A program made the translations under genes and the position numbers. Positions 1 through 8,067 of a stretch of DNA of 64,000 bases are shown here, in pieces. Below the pieces are notes generated by a model. That model was not told the origin of the DNA and ran no database searches. It worked only from the letters and a program-made list of their open reading frames with translations. The stretch's first letter is position 1. Each line of letters starts with the position of its first letter. This DNA comes from Candidatus Hermodarchaeum yapensis (lineage in GTDB: Archaea; Asgardarchaeota; Hermodarchaeia; Hermodarchaeales; Hermodarchaeaceae): contig JAEOSK010000007.1 of assembly GCA_016840405.1 (NCBI GenBank), positions 31,256-95,255 on the forward strand, read 5' to 3'.

Positions 1-150
1 ACCTCAAATGCCATTGAGCTTTGTCGCTGGGGGCTTTAAGTTGTTTTCTGTATCACAGTTCCTGTAAGTCTCCATGATATAGTGACACAAAATATCTGCT
101 TTTATGATAGTTTCGATTTATGATATCAATGTAGGGAGGCCATAATTCTC

Positions 151-804
151 ATGATTGAAGAGCTCCTCTTTCGATACGGATTGCTCTTACTTTTCATTTT
201 ATTCATGGGAATTCGAGGCTATTATGGTCGGAAAGCCCAACCACCCGGTCAGAAGCGGACACGTCAGGAACGATGGGCTGACCAGGTCAAATACGAAAGC
301 AAAGTCCTGGTAATCCTTCGAATTGTCATTGTCTACGCTATGATAATGTTCATCCTGATTTGGAGCCTCGTACCTTTCATAATGCCTCCTTTGGCTCAAC
401 TCATCTTTCCTGTTTGGGTACGATGGTTGGGTGTCATAATTTGTTTACTCATGATTCTAGCGATTACGTGGGTAGGGATTCATCTTGGTCGACAAGTCTC
501 AGGGTCTTTAGAGATCAAAACGGGTCATACTCTCGTGACAAGTGGTCCTTACAAGTATATCCGGCATCCCATGTACTTGGTGTATTTTATTTTCAATCTT
601 GGCTTGTTTTTGATTTGTGCAAATCTTATCCTGTTAGTCATCGTTCTGCTTGGATTGATTGTAGTGGCTTCAAGAATGCGAGTAGAAGAGCAGATGATGC
701 TTGAGCAATTCGGTGACGAATATCAGGAATACTTAGAACGCACTGGACGCTTTTTTCCACCTATTCGTAGAAAAACGAAAGAGGATAGCACAAACTCAAG
801 ATAA
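151..804 (+). CDS. Isoprenylcysteine carboxyl methyltransferase (ICMT)-family membrane protein
   Basis: A 217-residue membrane protein with hydrophobic segments near residues 5-20, 50-75, 85-110 and 150-175. The C-terminal half carries the ICMT/PEMT-family signature: a GPY-x-YIRHPMY stretch around residues 130-140 followed by a glycine-poor hydrophobic helix and an acidic EEQ-x6-FGDEY-x2-Y segment, which in this superfamily forms the S-adenosylmethionine and lipid binding region. Members methylate prenyl-cysteines, phospholipids or other small lipophilic acceptors at the membrane, and the substrate cannot be read from sequence. The ATG at 151 is preceded by a good ribosome binding site (GGGAGG near 134). 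A second, different member of the family lies at 28205. It is transcribed alone, convergent with the M20 hydrolase that follows. The family call is fairly secure, the substrate unknown. Confidence 0.75.
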   Translation: MIEELLFRYGLLLLFILFMGIRGYYGRKAQPPGQKRTRQERWADQVKYESKVLVILRIVIVYAMIMFILIWSLVPFIMPPLAQLIFPVWVRWLGVIICLLMILAITWVGIHLGRQVSGSLEIKTGHTLVTSGPYKYIRHPMYLVYFIFNLGLFLICANLILLVIVLLGLIVVASRMRVEEQMMLEQFGDEYQEYLERTGRFFPPIRRKTKEDSTNSR

Positions 805-821
805 AGTGAAATTTGAACAGA

Positions 822-2105
822 TTAAAGCGCCAGATAATGGACAAGTTGTTTAGTCATATTGATTAGTGAACTGATTGAGACACTTTCATCAGCACCATGG
901 GCTTGCATATTATCAAGGGTGGGCGCACCGATGCCAATTATGTCAATGGAATCAATTACTTCGTATACATAACCCATATCCGTGGAACCTGACATTCCAG
1001 CATATATGATATCGGAATCCTGGAAGCCATGGACCGCTTTGAGTGACTCTGCGATTTTTCTAAGATACGGGCTTTCGAGATTCGTTTTAAAAGGTGGGTA
1101 ATCGTGGTCGGTTTTGATTTCGACGCTAAGTGCTTTGCTTTTTTCCTGTCCTCTTTTGACTGCTTCTTCAATTTCTTTAAGGGCTTCTTCAAAGGTTTCT
1201 TCAGGAATGTACCGCCGATTAATGACCACCTCACATTCAGACGGAACGATATTGACTTTGGTTCCTCCTCGAATGATATCAAGGTTAAACATCGGGGTCA
1301 TTTGATCTGAAGGTCCCCCAAGCGATTTGAAAACTGGAACTGTTGAGATTTCAGATTCACGGACTTCCACTTCTGCTTTGAGCTTGAGGAGTTCATTCAT
1401 GATGGGAATCATTTCTTCGATGGCGTTGACGCCCAAGAAGTTCATTCCTGAATGCGCGCTTCGACCCTTGGTTCGAACTGAGACATTAAACACGCCTGCT
1501 GCTGCTGCAATGATAAGAGGGAGCTGAGCACCAAGTTCAGTATTGATTAGATGACCTTTGATATATCCTTTTTTCGCGAGGTGATAGATGCCTGGATACA
1601 CACCAAGTTCTTCATCGGTGCAGAGGCTACAGATGATGTTGAAGTTGGGGGTGAGTTTGAGCTCGTTGAGGACTTCGATAGCCACAATCATACTTGCTAT
1701 GCCCGATTTCATGTCAAGGGCGCCACGACCGAAGACTTTGCCTTCTTTGATGATTCCTGCAAAGGGATCCATGGTCCAGGGCTCATCAATCGGAACAACA
1801 TCCATGTGGGCGTAAATGGTGACGTCTTCCTTTTGATTATAATCTCGAGAGGCAACTAGATTCACGCGTGGGCCTTCAATTGGGTAGGGAATAGTTTTGG
1901 TAAGTTCTTCGGGAATAAGAACACGTTCAGTCTTGAAACCTAATTCTTTGAAGATAGGCTCTACCAAATCAACGAATTCCTCGTAGTTGTTTCCTGGTGG
2001 AACCACTGTGGGGACTTGGATTAATTCACTAAGTAACTTCGCGATTCGTTCCTGCTTCTTTTCGACAGCTTCGAAAACTTGGTCAACTGAGAATTGATTT
2101 GACAT
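822..2105 (-). CDS. M20-family metallohydrolase (ArgE/DapE/ACY1 type)
   Basis: A 427-residue cytosolic amidohydrolase of the M20 family, which removes acyl groups or cleaves short peptides using two metal ions. Visible landmarks are the HMD motif (His100, Asp102), the bridging Asp131 in GRGALDMKSG, the catalytic Glu pair near 165-166 in CTDEE, the dimerisation-domain GRSAHSG segment, and the C-terminal GAPTLDNMQAHGADE block containing the last metal-binding histidine. Length fits the family. The exact substrate (N-acetylornithine, succinyl-diaminopimelate, N-acyl amino acid or dipeptide) cannot be decided; no arginine or lysine synthesis gene is adjacent. The next upstream gene on the same strand is an iron-sulfur flavoprotein 28 bases away, so the two may be co-transcribed. 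Confidence 0.85.
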   Translation of the reverse strand: MSNQFSVDQVFEAVEKKQERIAKLLSELIQVPTVVPPGNNYEEFVDLVEPIFKELGFKTERVLIPEELTKTIPYPIEGPRVNLVASRDYNQKEDVTIYAHMDVVPIDEPWTMDPFAGIIKEGKVFGRGALDMKSGIASMIVAIEVLNELKLTPNFNIICSLCTDEELGVYPGIYHLAKKGYIKGHLINTELGAQLPLIIAAAAGVFNVSVRTKGRSAHSGMNFLGVNAIEEMIPIMNELLKLKAEVEVRESEISTVPVFKSLGGPSDQMTPMFNLDIIRGGTKVNIVPSECEVVINRRYIPEETFEEALKEIEEAVKRGQEKSKALSVEIKTDHDYPPFKTNLESPYLRKIAESLKAVHGFQDSDIIYAGMSGSTDMGYVYEVIDSIDIIGIGAPTLDNMQAHGADESVSISSLINMTKQLVHYLAL

Positions 2106-2133
2106 TTTCTCTCACATTTCCTTCCCTCATTCG

Positions 2134-2865
2134 CTATTTTACTGCATCGAGTTGCCGTTGAAAACTGACATTGATGGCTTTGATGTAGTCAGCGCGGGGC
2201 ACGATTTCTCGACTAATAGTGTTTAACGTGGCTGGTCTAATGGTACCTGATTGAACGAGTTCTCTTCCGGCTTGTTTGATAGCCTTGAAGATGTCGTCAA
2301 CTTTGATTCCCATTTGTTTGAACACTTGGAGTTGGGCACCCATGGGACGAAGAATTGCGCCAACGAATTCACAATTTAAATTCTTACAGTACGCGTTGAC
2401 ATGGGCAATCAGTGGATCAAAATTATCCAATTCTGTAAAACCCGAAACCGAAACAAGGACGACCTTGTTCTGTTTACGATCACCTAAAGGTGGATGACGG
2501 CAATGATCATCACGAACCTCAAAGAAAGGTTGTACTAACGGAATCGACCGATCCAGTACCGCCTTTAGCGTGCTTGTCATCCCGTCAACGAAAACTGGTG
2601 TGGCTAGGATTAACACATCTGCGGTTTGGTGTTTCGTTAAGAGTTCTGCCATGTCATCATTGTGAACGCATTTTCCAGGAGTTTTTACCCAGCAGGTGAA
2701 ACAACCAAGACAGGAATTCACTTTCAAGTCATCGACATATATTAGATCAATTTCTGCTCCTGCTTCCTTTGCACCTTCCAGGAAGGTATTGAGAAGTAGG
2801 GCAGTTCCACCACGGTCTTTTCGTGGACTACTGTTGAGAGCTAAAATCTTCAACGCTTCTTGCAC
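2134..2865 (-). CDS. Iron-sulfur flavoprotein / NADPH-dependent FMN reductase family
   Basis: A 243-residue flavodoxin-fold protein. It opens with the FMN phosphate loop NSSPRKDRGGT (about residues 10-20) and has the compact cysteine motif C-x2-C-x2-C-x7-C (CLGCFTCWVKTPGKC, about residues 53-67) that binds a [4Fe-4S] cluster in archaeal iron-sulfur flavoproteins. A conserved TPVFVDGMTSTLKAVLDR segment follows, forming the FMN re-face loop. Such proteins pass electrons from ferredoxin or NAD(P)H to oxygen, peroxide or unknown acceptors. The C-terminal 80 residues are less typical and may form the dimer cap. It probably forms a two-gene unit with the downstream M20 hydrolase. Its promoter region abuts the small mobile-element derivative at 2915-3118. 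Confidence 0.8.
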   Translation of the reverse strand: MQEALKILALNSSPRKDRGGTALLLNTFLEGAKEAGAEIDLIYVDDLKVNSCLGCFTCWVKTPGKCVHNDDMAELLTKHQTADVLILATPVFVDGMTSTLKAVLDRSIPLVQPFFEVRDDHCRHPPLGDRKQNKVVLVSVSGFTELDNFDPLIAHVNAYCKNLNCEFVGAILRPMGAQLQVFKQMGIKVDDIFKAIKQAGRELVQSGTIRPATLNTISREIVPRADYIKAINVSFQRQLDAVK

Positions 2866-2948
2866 CTTTACGTGTACTCTGATGAATTCAAGTTTATCAT
2901 ATGCTTCGAGAAAACCCTGTCCTGTCAGGGCGGGGGTGAATCGTGAAG

Positions 2949-2956
2949 TTTAAATA
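2949..2956 (+). promoter_or_regulatory. TATA box of the copy A element
   Basis: TTTAAATA is placed so that transcription would begin near 2977-2985, just before the paired CCCGGTC/GACCGGG stem. The same TTTAAAT sits at the same relative place in copy B (27574-27580), preceded in both by a GAATC-x3-G stretch, so the promoter appears to be part of the element rather than chance AT-richness. Confidence 0.45.
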
Positions 2957-2977
2957 GGTTTCTAGAATTCCCTAGTC

Positions 2978-3118
2978 GAGGTCCCGGTCAGCGGTCCGAG
3001 AACCAAGGCACCATGACCGGGCAACATCGCCGGAACGGCGAGTAGAGCCTGTGGACCAGTCGACACTGGTCGATGGAATGAAACAGGAAGCTTCGTCCCT
3101 CAGGGCGGGGTAGTTCAC
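2978..3118 (+). ncRNA. Putative stand-alone omega-RNA-like transcript, copy A
   Basis: Foldable segments are visible: CCCGGTC (2983-2989) pairs with GACCGGG (3015-3021) enclosing a GGT/ACC mini-hairpin; CGCC/GGCG hairpin near 3028-3040; CCAGT/ACTGG hairpin near 3056-3069; CCTGT (about 3048) pairs with ACAGG (about 3083); then the right-end GTCCC/GGGGC hairpin. In IS200/IS605 systems the RNA made from the tnpB 3' end and right end is the TnpB guide RNA, with the guide taken from the sequence after the element, here starting at 3119. Function here is inference; a TnpB would have to be supplied from elsewhere. Confidence 0.3.
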
Positions 3119-3144
3119 AACCCCAAACACCGGATAAGGAACAA

Positions 3145-3591
3145 ATGAGGTTTTGCCTTATGTCATATTTCCGAATCTGGCGCTATTGGCTCTTGGGCGT
3201 GAGTGTTTTCATTACTGCCTTTGGTTTGTTTATGGCGCTTCTTAATCACACGATTTTGTTTTCATTCTTCAATACTCAAATTAATCCCGCGTTTTGGGGT
3301 TCCACACCTGTTCCGGCACCTGCCCAAGCGTTCCAAGGTTGGATTTATGGGGCTTGGGGCGCCACGGTGATGGGGTGGGGGGTTACAATGATTTTCATTG
3401 CCTACTATCCTTTTGGTCAACAGGAACGATGGGCATGGAAAGCTGTCCTCGTCAGCGTCTTATCATGGTACATTATTGATACCACGATCTCCTGGCTGTT
3501 TGCTGTCATCATCAATGTAATTTTTAATACAACTATTCTGATACTGGTGATCATTCCCTTACTCTTTACCTGGCAAGAGATGTCAAATTGA
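3145..3591 (+). CDS. Small four-helix membrane protein of unknown function
   Basis: A 148-residue hydrophobic protein with about four predicted membrane helices (roughly residues 12-35, 55-80, 95-115 and 118-142) and no charged soluble domain. It contains a glycine- and tryptophan-rich GWIYGAWGATVMGWGV stretch in the second helix. I do not recognise a family. The ATG at 3145 follows AAGGA by five bases; a second in-frame ATG at 3160 is an alternative start. The gene begins only 26 bases after the mobile-element right end, so its promoter region was either supplied or disturbed by that element. Not evidently in an operon with fdhD 60 bases downstream, though same strand. Confidence 0.55.
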   Translation: MRFCLMSYFRIWRYWLLGVSVFITAFGLFMALLNHTILFSFFNTQINPAFWGSTPVPAPAQAFQGWIYGAWGATVMGWGVTMIFIAYYPFGQQERWAWKAVLVSVLSWYIIDTTISWLFAVIINVIFNTTILILVIIPLLFTWQEMSN

Positions 3592-3650
3592 ACTTGAATC
3601 CTTTTCCGACAAGGTAAAAAAGCGGTGAACGTCCTTACATCGACGTTCAA

Positions 3651-4478
3651 GTGGAGATGACACTGTTGAAATCTACTCGTTCAATTTCAATTCTGAAGTG
3701 TATGGAAACCCATTGTGAAGAAATTGAAGATGTGGTCGCTCATGAGTTAGGATTGAGAATTCTTCTCACGGATTCGATGGGTGAAGAAAGTTTTGCTCTG
3801 GTTCATACGTTGCCAACAGAATTTGACTCACTCATCATTGGGTTACTGTTTACTTCGCGTTTGATTTCTTCTCCTGGGGATGTTGTTCAAATCCGCACCC
3901 GAAGCCAACTTGCTAAAGTACGTCTATCAGATGAAAGTGCATTCCGGGACAAACTCAATTCAATCCGGGCAACTGCACGGATTGTTATGGGCATTTGTGG
4001 ACCTGAAGAAGGGGCCTTAGGTACGTGGCGTGCTTGTGATGTTCCTGCAATTGAAACATCAATGAAAATATCACCTTCGATTATCCGGCAAGCAATTCAA
4101 AATCTGAATAACGAAATGGTGTTGTATCGACAGACAGGAGGTACACATGGCGCCGCATTGGTTGACACTGAAGGTAATGTTATTAAGCTCGCTGAAGATG
4201 TGGGTCGCCATAGTGCGATTGATCGCGTCATCGGGAAAGCGTTATTGGATAATATGAATTTGTCAAATCTGATTTTGGTATGTTCCGGGAGACTGACGGG
4301 TGACCTAGTTTTGAAAGCTGCAGTTGCGAGAATTCCTCTAATCGCTTCAATCAGTGCAGGTGTATTCTCAGGCATTGAGCTCGCTGATGCTGCAGGCGTT
4401 ACGCTTATTGGGTTTGTTCGGGGTGCACGTATGAATGTCTACACGCACCCTAGTCGGTTGGTGTTTTCGTCAGTCTAG
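3651..4478 (+). CDS. fdhD: FdhD-family sulfurtransferase (formate dehydrogenase accessory)
   Basis: A 275-residue protein with the FdhD fold signature: TGGTHGAALVD, then EDVGRHSAIDRVIGKAL, CSGRLTGDLVLKAA and a C-terminal GFVRGARMNVYTHP block. FdhD passes sulfur from a cysteine desulfurase to the bis-molybdopterin guanine dinucleotide cofactor of formate dehydrogenase-type enzymes. In characterised proteins a CxxC pair in the middle loop does the chemistry; here the loop reads IVMGICGPEEG, so only Cys116 is present and the first cysteine is a methionine. The annotated start is GTG at 3651; ATG at 3657 is possible. No formate dehydrogenase gene is in the window. It converges on the RIO kinase gene with a four-base overlap. 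Confidence 0.85.
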   Translation: MEMTLLKSTRSISILKCMETHCEEIEDVVAHELGLRILLTDSMGEESFALVHTLPTEFDSLIIGLLFTSRLISSPGDVVQIRTRSQLAKVRLSDESAFRDKLNSIRATARIVMGICGPEEGALGTWRACDVPAIETSMKISPSIIRQAIQNLNNEMVLYRQTGGTHGAALVDTEGNVIKLAEDVGRHSAIDRVIGKALLDNMNLSNLILVCSGRLTGDLVLKAAVARIPLIASISAGVFSGIELADAAGVTLIGFVRGARMNVYTHPSRLVFSSV

Positions 4479-5290
4479 CGAACAAAGGTTTTCTTGTCAA
4501 GACGGTCATTGAAACTGATTTGTTCCATGCATTCATCACAAAGGGCTTGGGCTTCTGCGGGGATACCATATTTCTCGAAGAACTTGACAATGTTTGTGAT
4601 ATCTCGGAGAAGGATAGGACGGCCCTTCTTTAGAGCTCTGTGACGGTTGGGTCGTGATGCAAAATCGATTGCTTGTGGAAAATCGATGATCCATGGTTCA
4701 TTTTGGAAGTACAATATGTTGAAGGCGGACAGGTCTCCGTGAATGATGAATACTCGGTAGATGGCAAAGATTTGGTCGATGATTGAGTTGAAGATTCGTT
4801 TGGGGTGCTCAATCTGGACGTCTTTGAGCAGTGGTGCGGGTGTTCCATTTTCACCAAGAAATCGGGCGGTAAACATGTTATCGATATGACGGGCAGGAGT
4901 GGGAACCTTTACACCGGCACGAAAGACGCGATCTAAGATCCAGAATTCACGAGATGCCCAATAACTCATGATATCCTTGGAATAGCCGACTTTCCCACCA
5001 CCCATTTTCTTACGTTTCCCTCCCTTTGCGTGCGGTGTGGCATAGAGGCGATAGACTTTCAGGGCGAGAGGGAAATCATACCATAGTGCATGGAAGACGG
5101 TAGCTTCTTTTCCTGCACTAATAGTTCCTTTAACGTCCGTCGCGAGTTGTGTGGCTAGTGCTTCCACTCGAACGGACGTCAGAGTGATTTCAGGCAGATC
5201 TTCAAGGCGTCCTCGTTGCCCCTCGATTTTGCTGGTCTGACGTTGCGCTAGACTGCGCTTACTGATGTATGGGCTTGGTTGATTTGGCAC
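4475..5290 (-). CDS. RIO1-type serine/threonine protein kinase
   Basis: A 271-residue atypical protein kinase of the RIO family, which in archaea and eukaryotes acts in maturation of the small ribosomal subunit. Motifs in order: the nucleotide-binding loop GTISAGKEATVFHA (about residues 55-68), the lysine in ALKVYRL, the catalytic loop HGDLSAFNILY (RIO consensus H-x-DLS-x-[FY]N) and the metal-binding IIDFPQAIDF. A basic insert KGGKRKKMGGGK follows the catalytic lysine as in RIO1. The start is a GTG at 5290 with AAGG about eleven bases upstream. The C terminus is short and lacks a long acidic tail. Monocistronic, convergent with fdhD. The RIO call is secure; RIO1 against RIO2 rests on the absence of an N-terminal winged helix. 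Confidence 0.88.
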   Translation of the reverse strand: MPNQPSPYISKRSLAQRQTSKIEGQRGRLEDLPEITLTSVRVEALATQLATDVKGTISAGKEATVFHALWYDFPLALKVYRLYATPHAKGGKRKKMGGGKVGYSKDIMSYWASREFWILDRVFRAGVKVPTPARHIDNMFTARFLGENGTPAPLLKDVQIEHPKRIFNSIIDQIFAIYRVFIIHGDLSAFNILYFQNEPWIIDFPQAIDFASRPNRHRALKKGRPILLRDITNIVKFFEKYGIPAEAQALCDECMEQISFNDRLDKKTFVR

Positions 5291-5650
5291 TTTTTTCTAA
5301 CCTTTCTTATGGTGAGTTTCGCCTCTCCACCAATTTCCAAGAGCTAGTAGGGTCAGATATCTTAACTACTCTGTGCTCTGGAGCTGCGGATTGGCAACTG
5401 ATGTCCCTTTAAAAAATGGGTTCAACTAGTGCCTGTCTCGGGAGGCAGCGATTACACCATCTCCATCGACAGAGCAGGTCCTTTGAATTGAAAATTCTAT
5501 TACCGGCATAAACGCAATACACCTCCATGAAAACAAAATCATGTACACGGGAATTACCCATTGCGATATAAATGAATTACGGTATGTTTTGGACCCATCG
5601 CCCAAGCACTTTTTAACTGACTAAACGAATTCAAAATATTGGTGCTTCCA
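5291..5650. other. Intergenic region between divergent genes, no gene seen
   Basis: About 360 bases. It should hold the promoter of the RIO kinase on the minus strand and of the membrane protein on the plus strand. A TTTTTAAC at 5610-5617 would place a start point close to the ATG at 5651, suggesting a nearly leaderless message. I found no tRNA fold, repeat array or convincing short reading frame. Confidence 0.4.
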
Positions 5651-6496
5651 ATGGGTCGTAGCGCTTTCGCTGTTCTTATTGGGATTATTTTTACTTTTGG
5701 TTTAACTCTTCTTGCGGGACTCGTTTATTTCCCTTTGAATATTGCCATGTGGCTTCCCTTTGTGGGATTTATACTAGGATGTCTAGTCATCGGTGTGGTC
5801 GGGCGGTTCCGTATATTACATTTACTTCTCCTTTCTTTCGTCATTTACTTAGGGCTCATGGTGTTTCTTGCAGCCAACGTCTCACTGTGGACGGGTTTAG
5901 ATTTTGGACTCTATTCGTTTGGTCGAATTGAACAAGCTTGGTCACTCTTTATGGTATTCTTAGGTTCCATTCCCTTTATGGAGCTCCTTACTCAACAGGC
6001 CGCTTCTCTACGACTTATGTTCAGCGATTCCATTCTAGCAGTTTTTCTTGAATTCGCCGTTGCATCAATGCTCGTCCTTATCGTAGGGCTCATTATTACA
6101 ATGATCGGCGGGTATTTCACTCGCTCATCGACACTCCATGTGGTGAGTGCTCCCGAACCTCCAGCAGAGGTTCCCGGGCCTGCGGTGCCGGCAACCGCAC
6201 CACCAATGCAAGAACCCGCTCCTACCTTACCAGCTACAGTGCCTCCGGCTGAATATACTGCCATGGAAGCACCACCACCTACCTTGCCCGAACCTCAACC
6301 AGTCGAGGATGCACCGCCACTACCGTCAGATGCAAACCCTGCTGCTGCAGCAATTGCAGGGCTAAAAGGAAAGGCGACTAAGCACCTCAAAGGTACAGGT
6401 CAGAAGGCACCTGCTGGTCAATCTCGCTGTCCCCATTGTAACGCCACTGTAATTCGTGGTTCTCGTTTCTGTAATGCTTGTGAGCGAGAAATTTAG
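5651..6496 (+). CDS. Multi-pass membrane protein with proline-rich linker and C-terminal zinc ribbon
   Basis: About 281 residues. The N-terminal 165 residues contain roughly five membrane helices. A long linker follows (about 165-235) rich in proline, alanine and glutamate, then a basic GLKGKATKHLKG stretch and a terminal zinc ribbon C-x2-C-x11-C-x2-C (RCPHCNATVIRGSRFCNAC). The arrangement of membrane anchor, flexible tether and small cytosolic metal-binding domain is common in archaea, but no specific function is known for this combination. A TTG at 5639 is in frame, but the ATG at 5651 fits the promoter better. It is transcribed alone. Confidence 0.6.
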   Translation: MGRSAFAVLIGIIFTFGLTLLAGLVYFPLNIAMWLPFVGFILGCLVIGVVGRFRILHLLLLSFVIYLGLMVFLAANVSLWTGLDFGLYSFGRIEQAWSLFMVFLGSIPFMELLTQQAASLRLMFSDSILAVFLEFAVASMLVLIVGLIITMIGGYFTRSSTLHVVSAPEPPAEVPGPAVPATAPPMQEPAPTLPATVPPAEYTAMEAPPPTLPEPQPVEDAPPLPSDANPAAAAIAGLKGKATKHLKGTGQKAPAGQSRCPHCNATVIRGSRFCNACEREI

Positions 6497-6821
6497 TGGA
6501 GCAGTCAAACTCGGCGGATTTTTGCCTGTGAGACGTGTGTATGGCTTCCGTCGCAGAATATGTAATTATAGATAACATTTATATAGAAGGAAGAGCTGTT
6601 CGGGGCTACTCGAAACCTTAAAAAAGTTTCGTCATGCTGCGCGGGGTTACTCCCTGATATAACATGCTGTCTCTCTCTCCGTAGGTATCTTGTCATGAGG
6701 TAGGAGAGGTTCTAACCAAATTACAGTTCCCTGCCCAAAATCCTCTTTGAGGATGTGCATCAGTCTAATCGGAGATTAGATTCGCCACCGCGCACTCATC
6801 AGAATCATTGGTAGATTACAA
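6497..6821. other. Long upstream region of the first TFB gene, with short direct repeats
   Basis: This 325-base stretch has no convincing gene. It contains two TATA-like sites (TTTATATAG near 6578 and CTTAAAAAAG near 6617), the related stretches CGGGGCTACTC (about 6600) and CGGGGTTACTCC (about 6640), and an ATCGGAGATTAGAT imperfect repeat just upstream of the TFB start. If transcription starts at either TATA site the TFB message would have a leader of 180-220 bases, unusually long for this genome, so a regulatory leader or an overlapping small RNA is possible. Confidence 0.3.
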
Positions 6822-7790
6822 ATGGCAAATCCTGCTCAAACTTCAACCCAATCTCGGTCCCAACGATTCCGGGACGCTACCGAGGCGGTAGTAGGGTGCT
6901 CGGACTGCGGTACAGCACAGGTGATTCGTGATCCTGTTCGAGGTGAGGTAATTTGCACCAATTGTGGACTTGTGCTTGATTCACACATGGTTGACCATGG
7001 ACCAGAATGGCGAGCTTTCACCAGTGAAGAGCGTGACCGTCGTGCACGCACAGGTGGGCCGATTGATTTCACTCGTCATGATAAGGGTCTTAGCACTACC
7101 ATCGATTGGCGTGACCGTGATGCCAGTGGGCGAAAACTTGCTCCTGGATTACGGGCGCAAATTTATCGACTTCGAAAATGGCAAATCCGGACACGGGTAC
7201 ATTCCAGTATTGACCGGAATCTAGCCCGTGCTATGAGTGAACTTGATCGAATCACGAGTCAACTCAGCGTTCCTCGTCCTGTTAAAGAAGCTTCGGCGAT
7301 TCTTTATCGTCGGACCGTTGAACGGCACTTAATTCGTGGTCGCAGCATTGAGGCTATGATTGCAGCCTGTGTATATGCTGGTTGCCGTTTACGACAAGTC
7401 CCCCGGACCCTTGATGAAATTGCCCATCACAGTCGTATCAATCGGAAGGAGCTTGGACGGTGTTACCGTCTTCTTCTTCGAAAGCTTGATATGCGAGTGC
7501 CCATCGCACAACCCGCGGATTTTGTACCTCGGTTTGCACAAGCGTTAGAGCTCAGTAGCCGGTCACAGCGGCGTGCGATTGACATTCTCGACAAGGCAAA
7601 GGCCAAGGGGATTACTGCGGGTAAAGATCCCACGGGGTTGGCTGCAGCGACTCTATATATCGCTTCGATTCAAGAGGGTGAACGTCGGACCCAACGTGAA
7701 ATTGCAAATATTGCTCGTGTCACGGAAGTGACGGTACGCAATCGGTACAAAGAAATGGTTCGGGTTCTGAATCTTCAAGTTGAGATCTAA
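6822..7790 (+). CDS. tfb: Transcription initiation factor TFB (TFIIB homologue), paralogue 1
   Basis: A 322-residue basal transcription factor that bridges TBP-bound promoter DNA and RNA polymerase. The N-terminal zinc ribbon has C-x2-C-x15-C-x2-C at about residues 27-49 (CSDCG to CTNCG). The B-reader region GPEWRAFTSEERDRRARTG and the linker LSTTIDWRDRD follow, then two cyclin-like repeats (about 120-210 and 220-315). A helix-turn-helix in the second repeat (TEVTVRNRYKE) contacts the BRE element. All these parts are intact. A close paralogue with the same length after start correction is encoded 277 bases downstream on the same strand. The ATG at 6822 aligns with the paralogue. Confidence 0.95.
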   Translation: MANPAQTSTQSRSQRFRDATEAVVGCSDCGTAQVIRDPVRGEVICTNCGLVLDSHMVDHGPEWRAFTSEERDRRARTGGPIDFTRHDKGLSTTIDWRDRDASGRKLAPGLRAQIYRLRKWQIRTRVHSSIDRNLARAMSELDRITSQLSVPRPVKEASAILYRRTVERHLIRGRSIEAMIAACVYAGCRLRQVPRTLDEIAHHSRINRKELGRCYRLLLRKLDMRVPIAQPADFVPRFAQALELSSRSQRRAIDILDKAKAKGITAGKDPTGLAAATLYIASIQEGERRTQREIANIARVTEVTVRNRYKEMVRVLNLQVEI

Positions 7791-7858
7791 AGCCTGACGG
7801 GTCTCAACCCTTTCCCTTCTTTTAATATCTCTCTAGGATAGTGAGGGAAAAAAGAAAA

Positions 7859-7981
7859 CATTTAAATATTTGTTTTACTAATAATTTAATGGGAAAGTTT
7901 ATAAGGTTATCGAAGAGGAACGCGGTGCAACTTGCAATAACCCGCTAGATATCCTGCCACGTCAGGTCTCTTTAAAGACCT
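7859..7981 (+). promoter_or_regulatory. Promoter and leader of the second TFB gene, with perfect hairpin
   Basis: Two TATA-like sequences (ATTTAAATATTT at about 7859-7868 and GTTTATAAGG at about 7897-7906) precede a leader of more than 130 bases. It contains the perfect hairpin AGGTCT-CTTTAA-AGACCT at 7964-7981, about 87 bases before the start codon. The stem could act as a terminator for the first TFB message or as a leader structure; no poly-T run follows, which argues against simple termination. Confidence 0.35.
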
Positions 7982-8067
7982 CTACGCACTATTTCCGCCC
8001 ACATAATGCTTAGACACAATATACTGTGTATCTTAACCTTCCCTCTCCATCACTAGTAGGAGGAAGT

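Larger units (their letters stand above)
2915..3118 (+). mobile_element. Miniature IS200/IS605-type element (tnpB 3' remnant plus ends), copy A
   Basis: About 200 bases bounded on the left by a small hairpin (CCCTG at 2915-2919 with CAGGG at 2926-2930) and on the right by GTCCCTCAGGGCGGGG followed by TAGTTCAC, the kind of right end seen downstream of archaeal IS200/IS605 tnpB genes. Read in one frame, 3020-3055 gives GNIAGTASRACG, matching the conserved tail of TnpB, and the GGCACCATGACCGG just before it resembles the CGTHDRD coding segment with one base lost. There is no tnpA and no tnpB. A TATA-like TTTAAATA lies inside the left part. A diverged copy with the same layout occurs at 27555-27734. 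I infer an internally deleted, transposase-dependent element that retains the omega-RNA portion. Confidence 0.6.
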
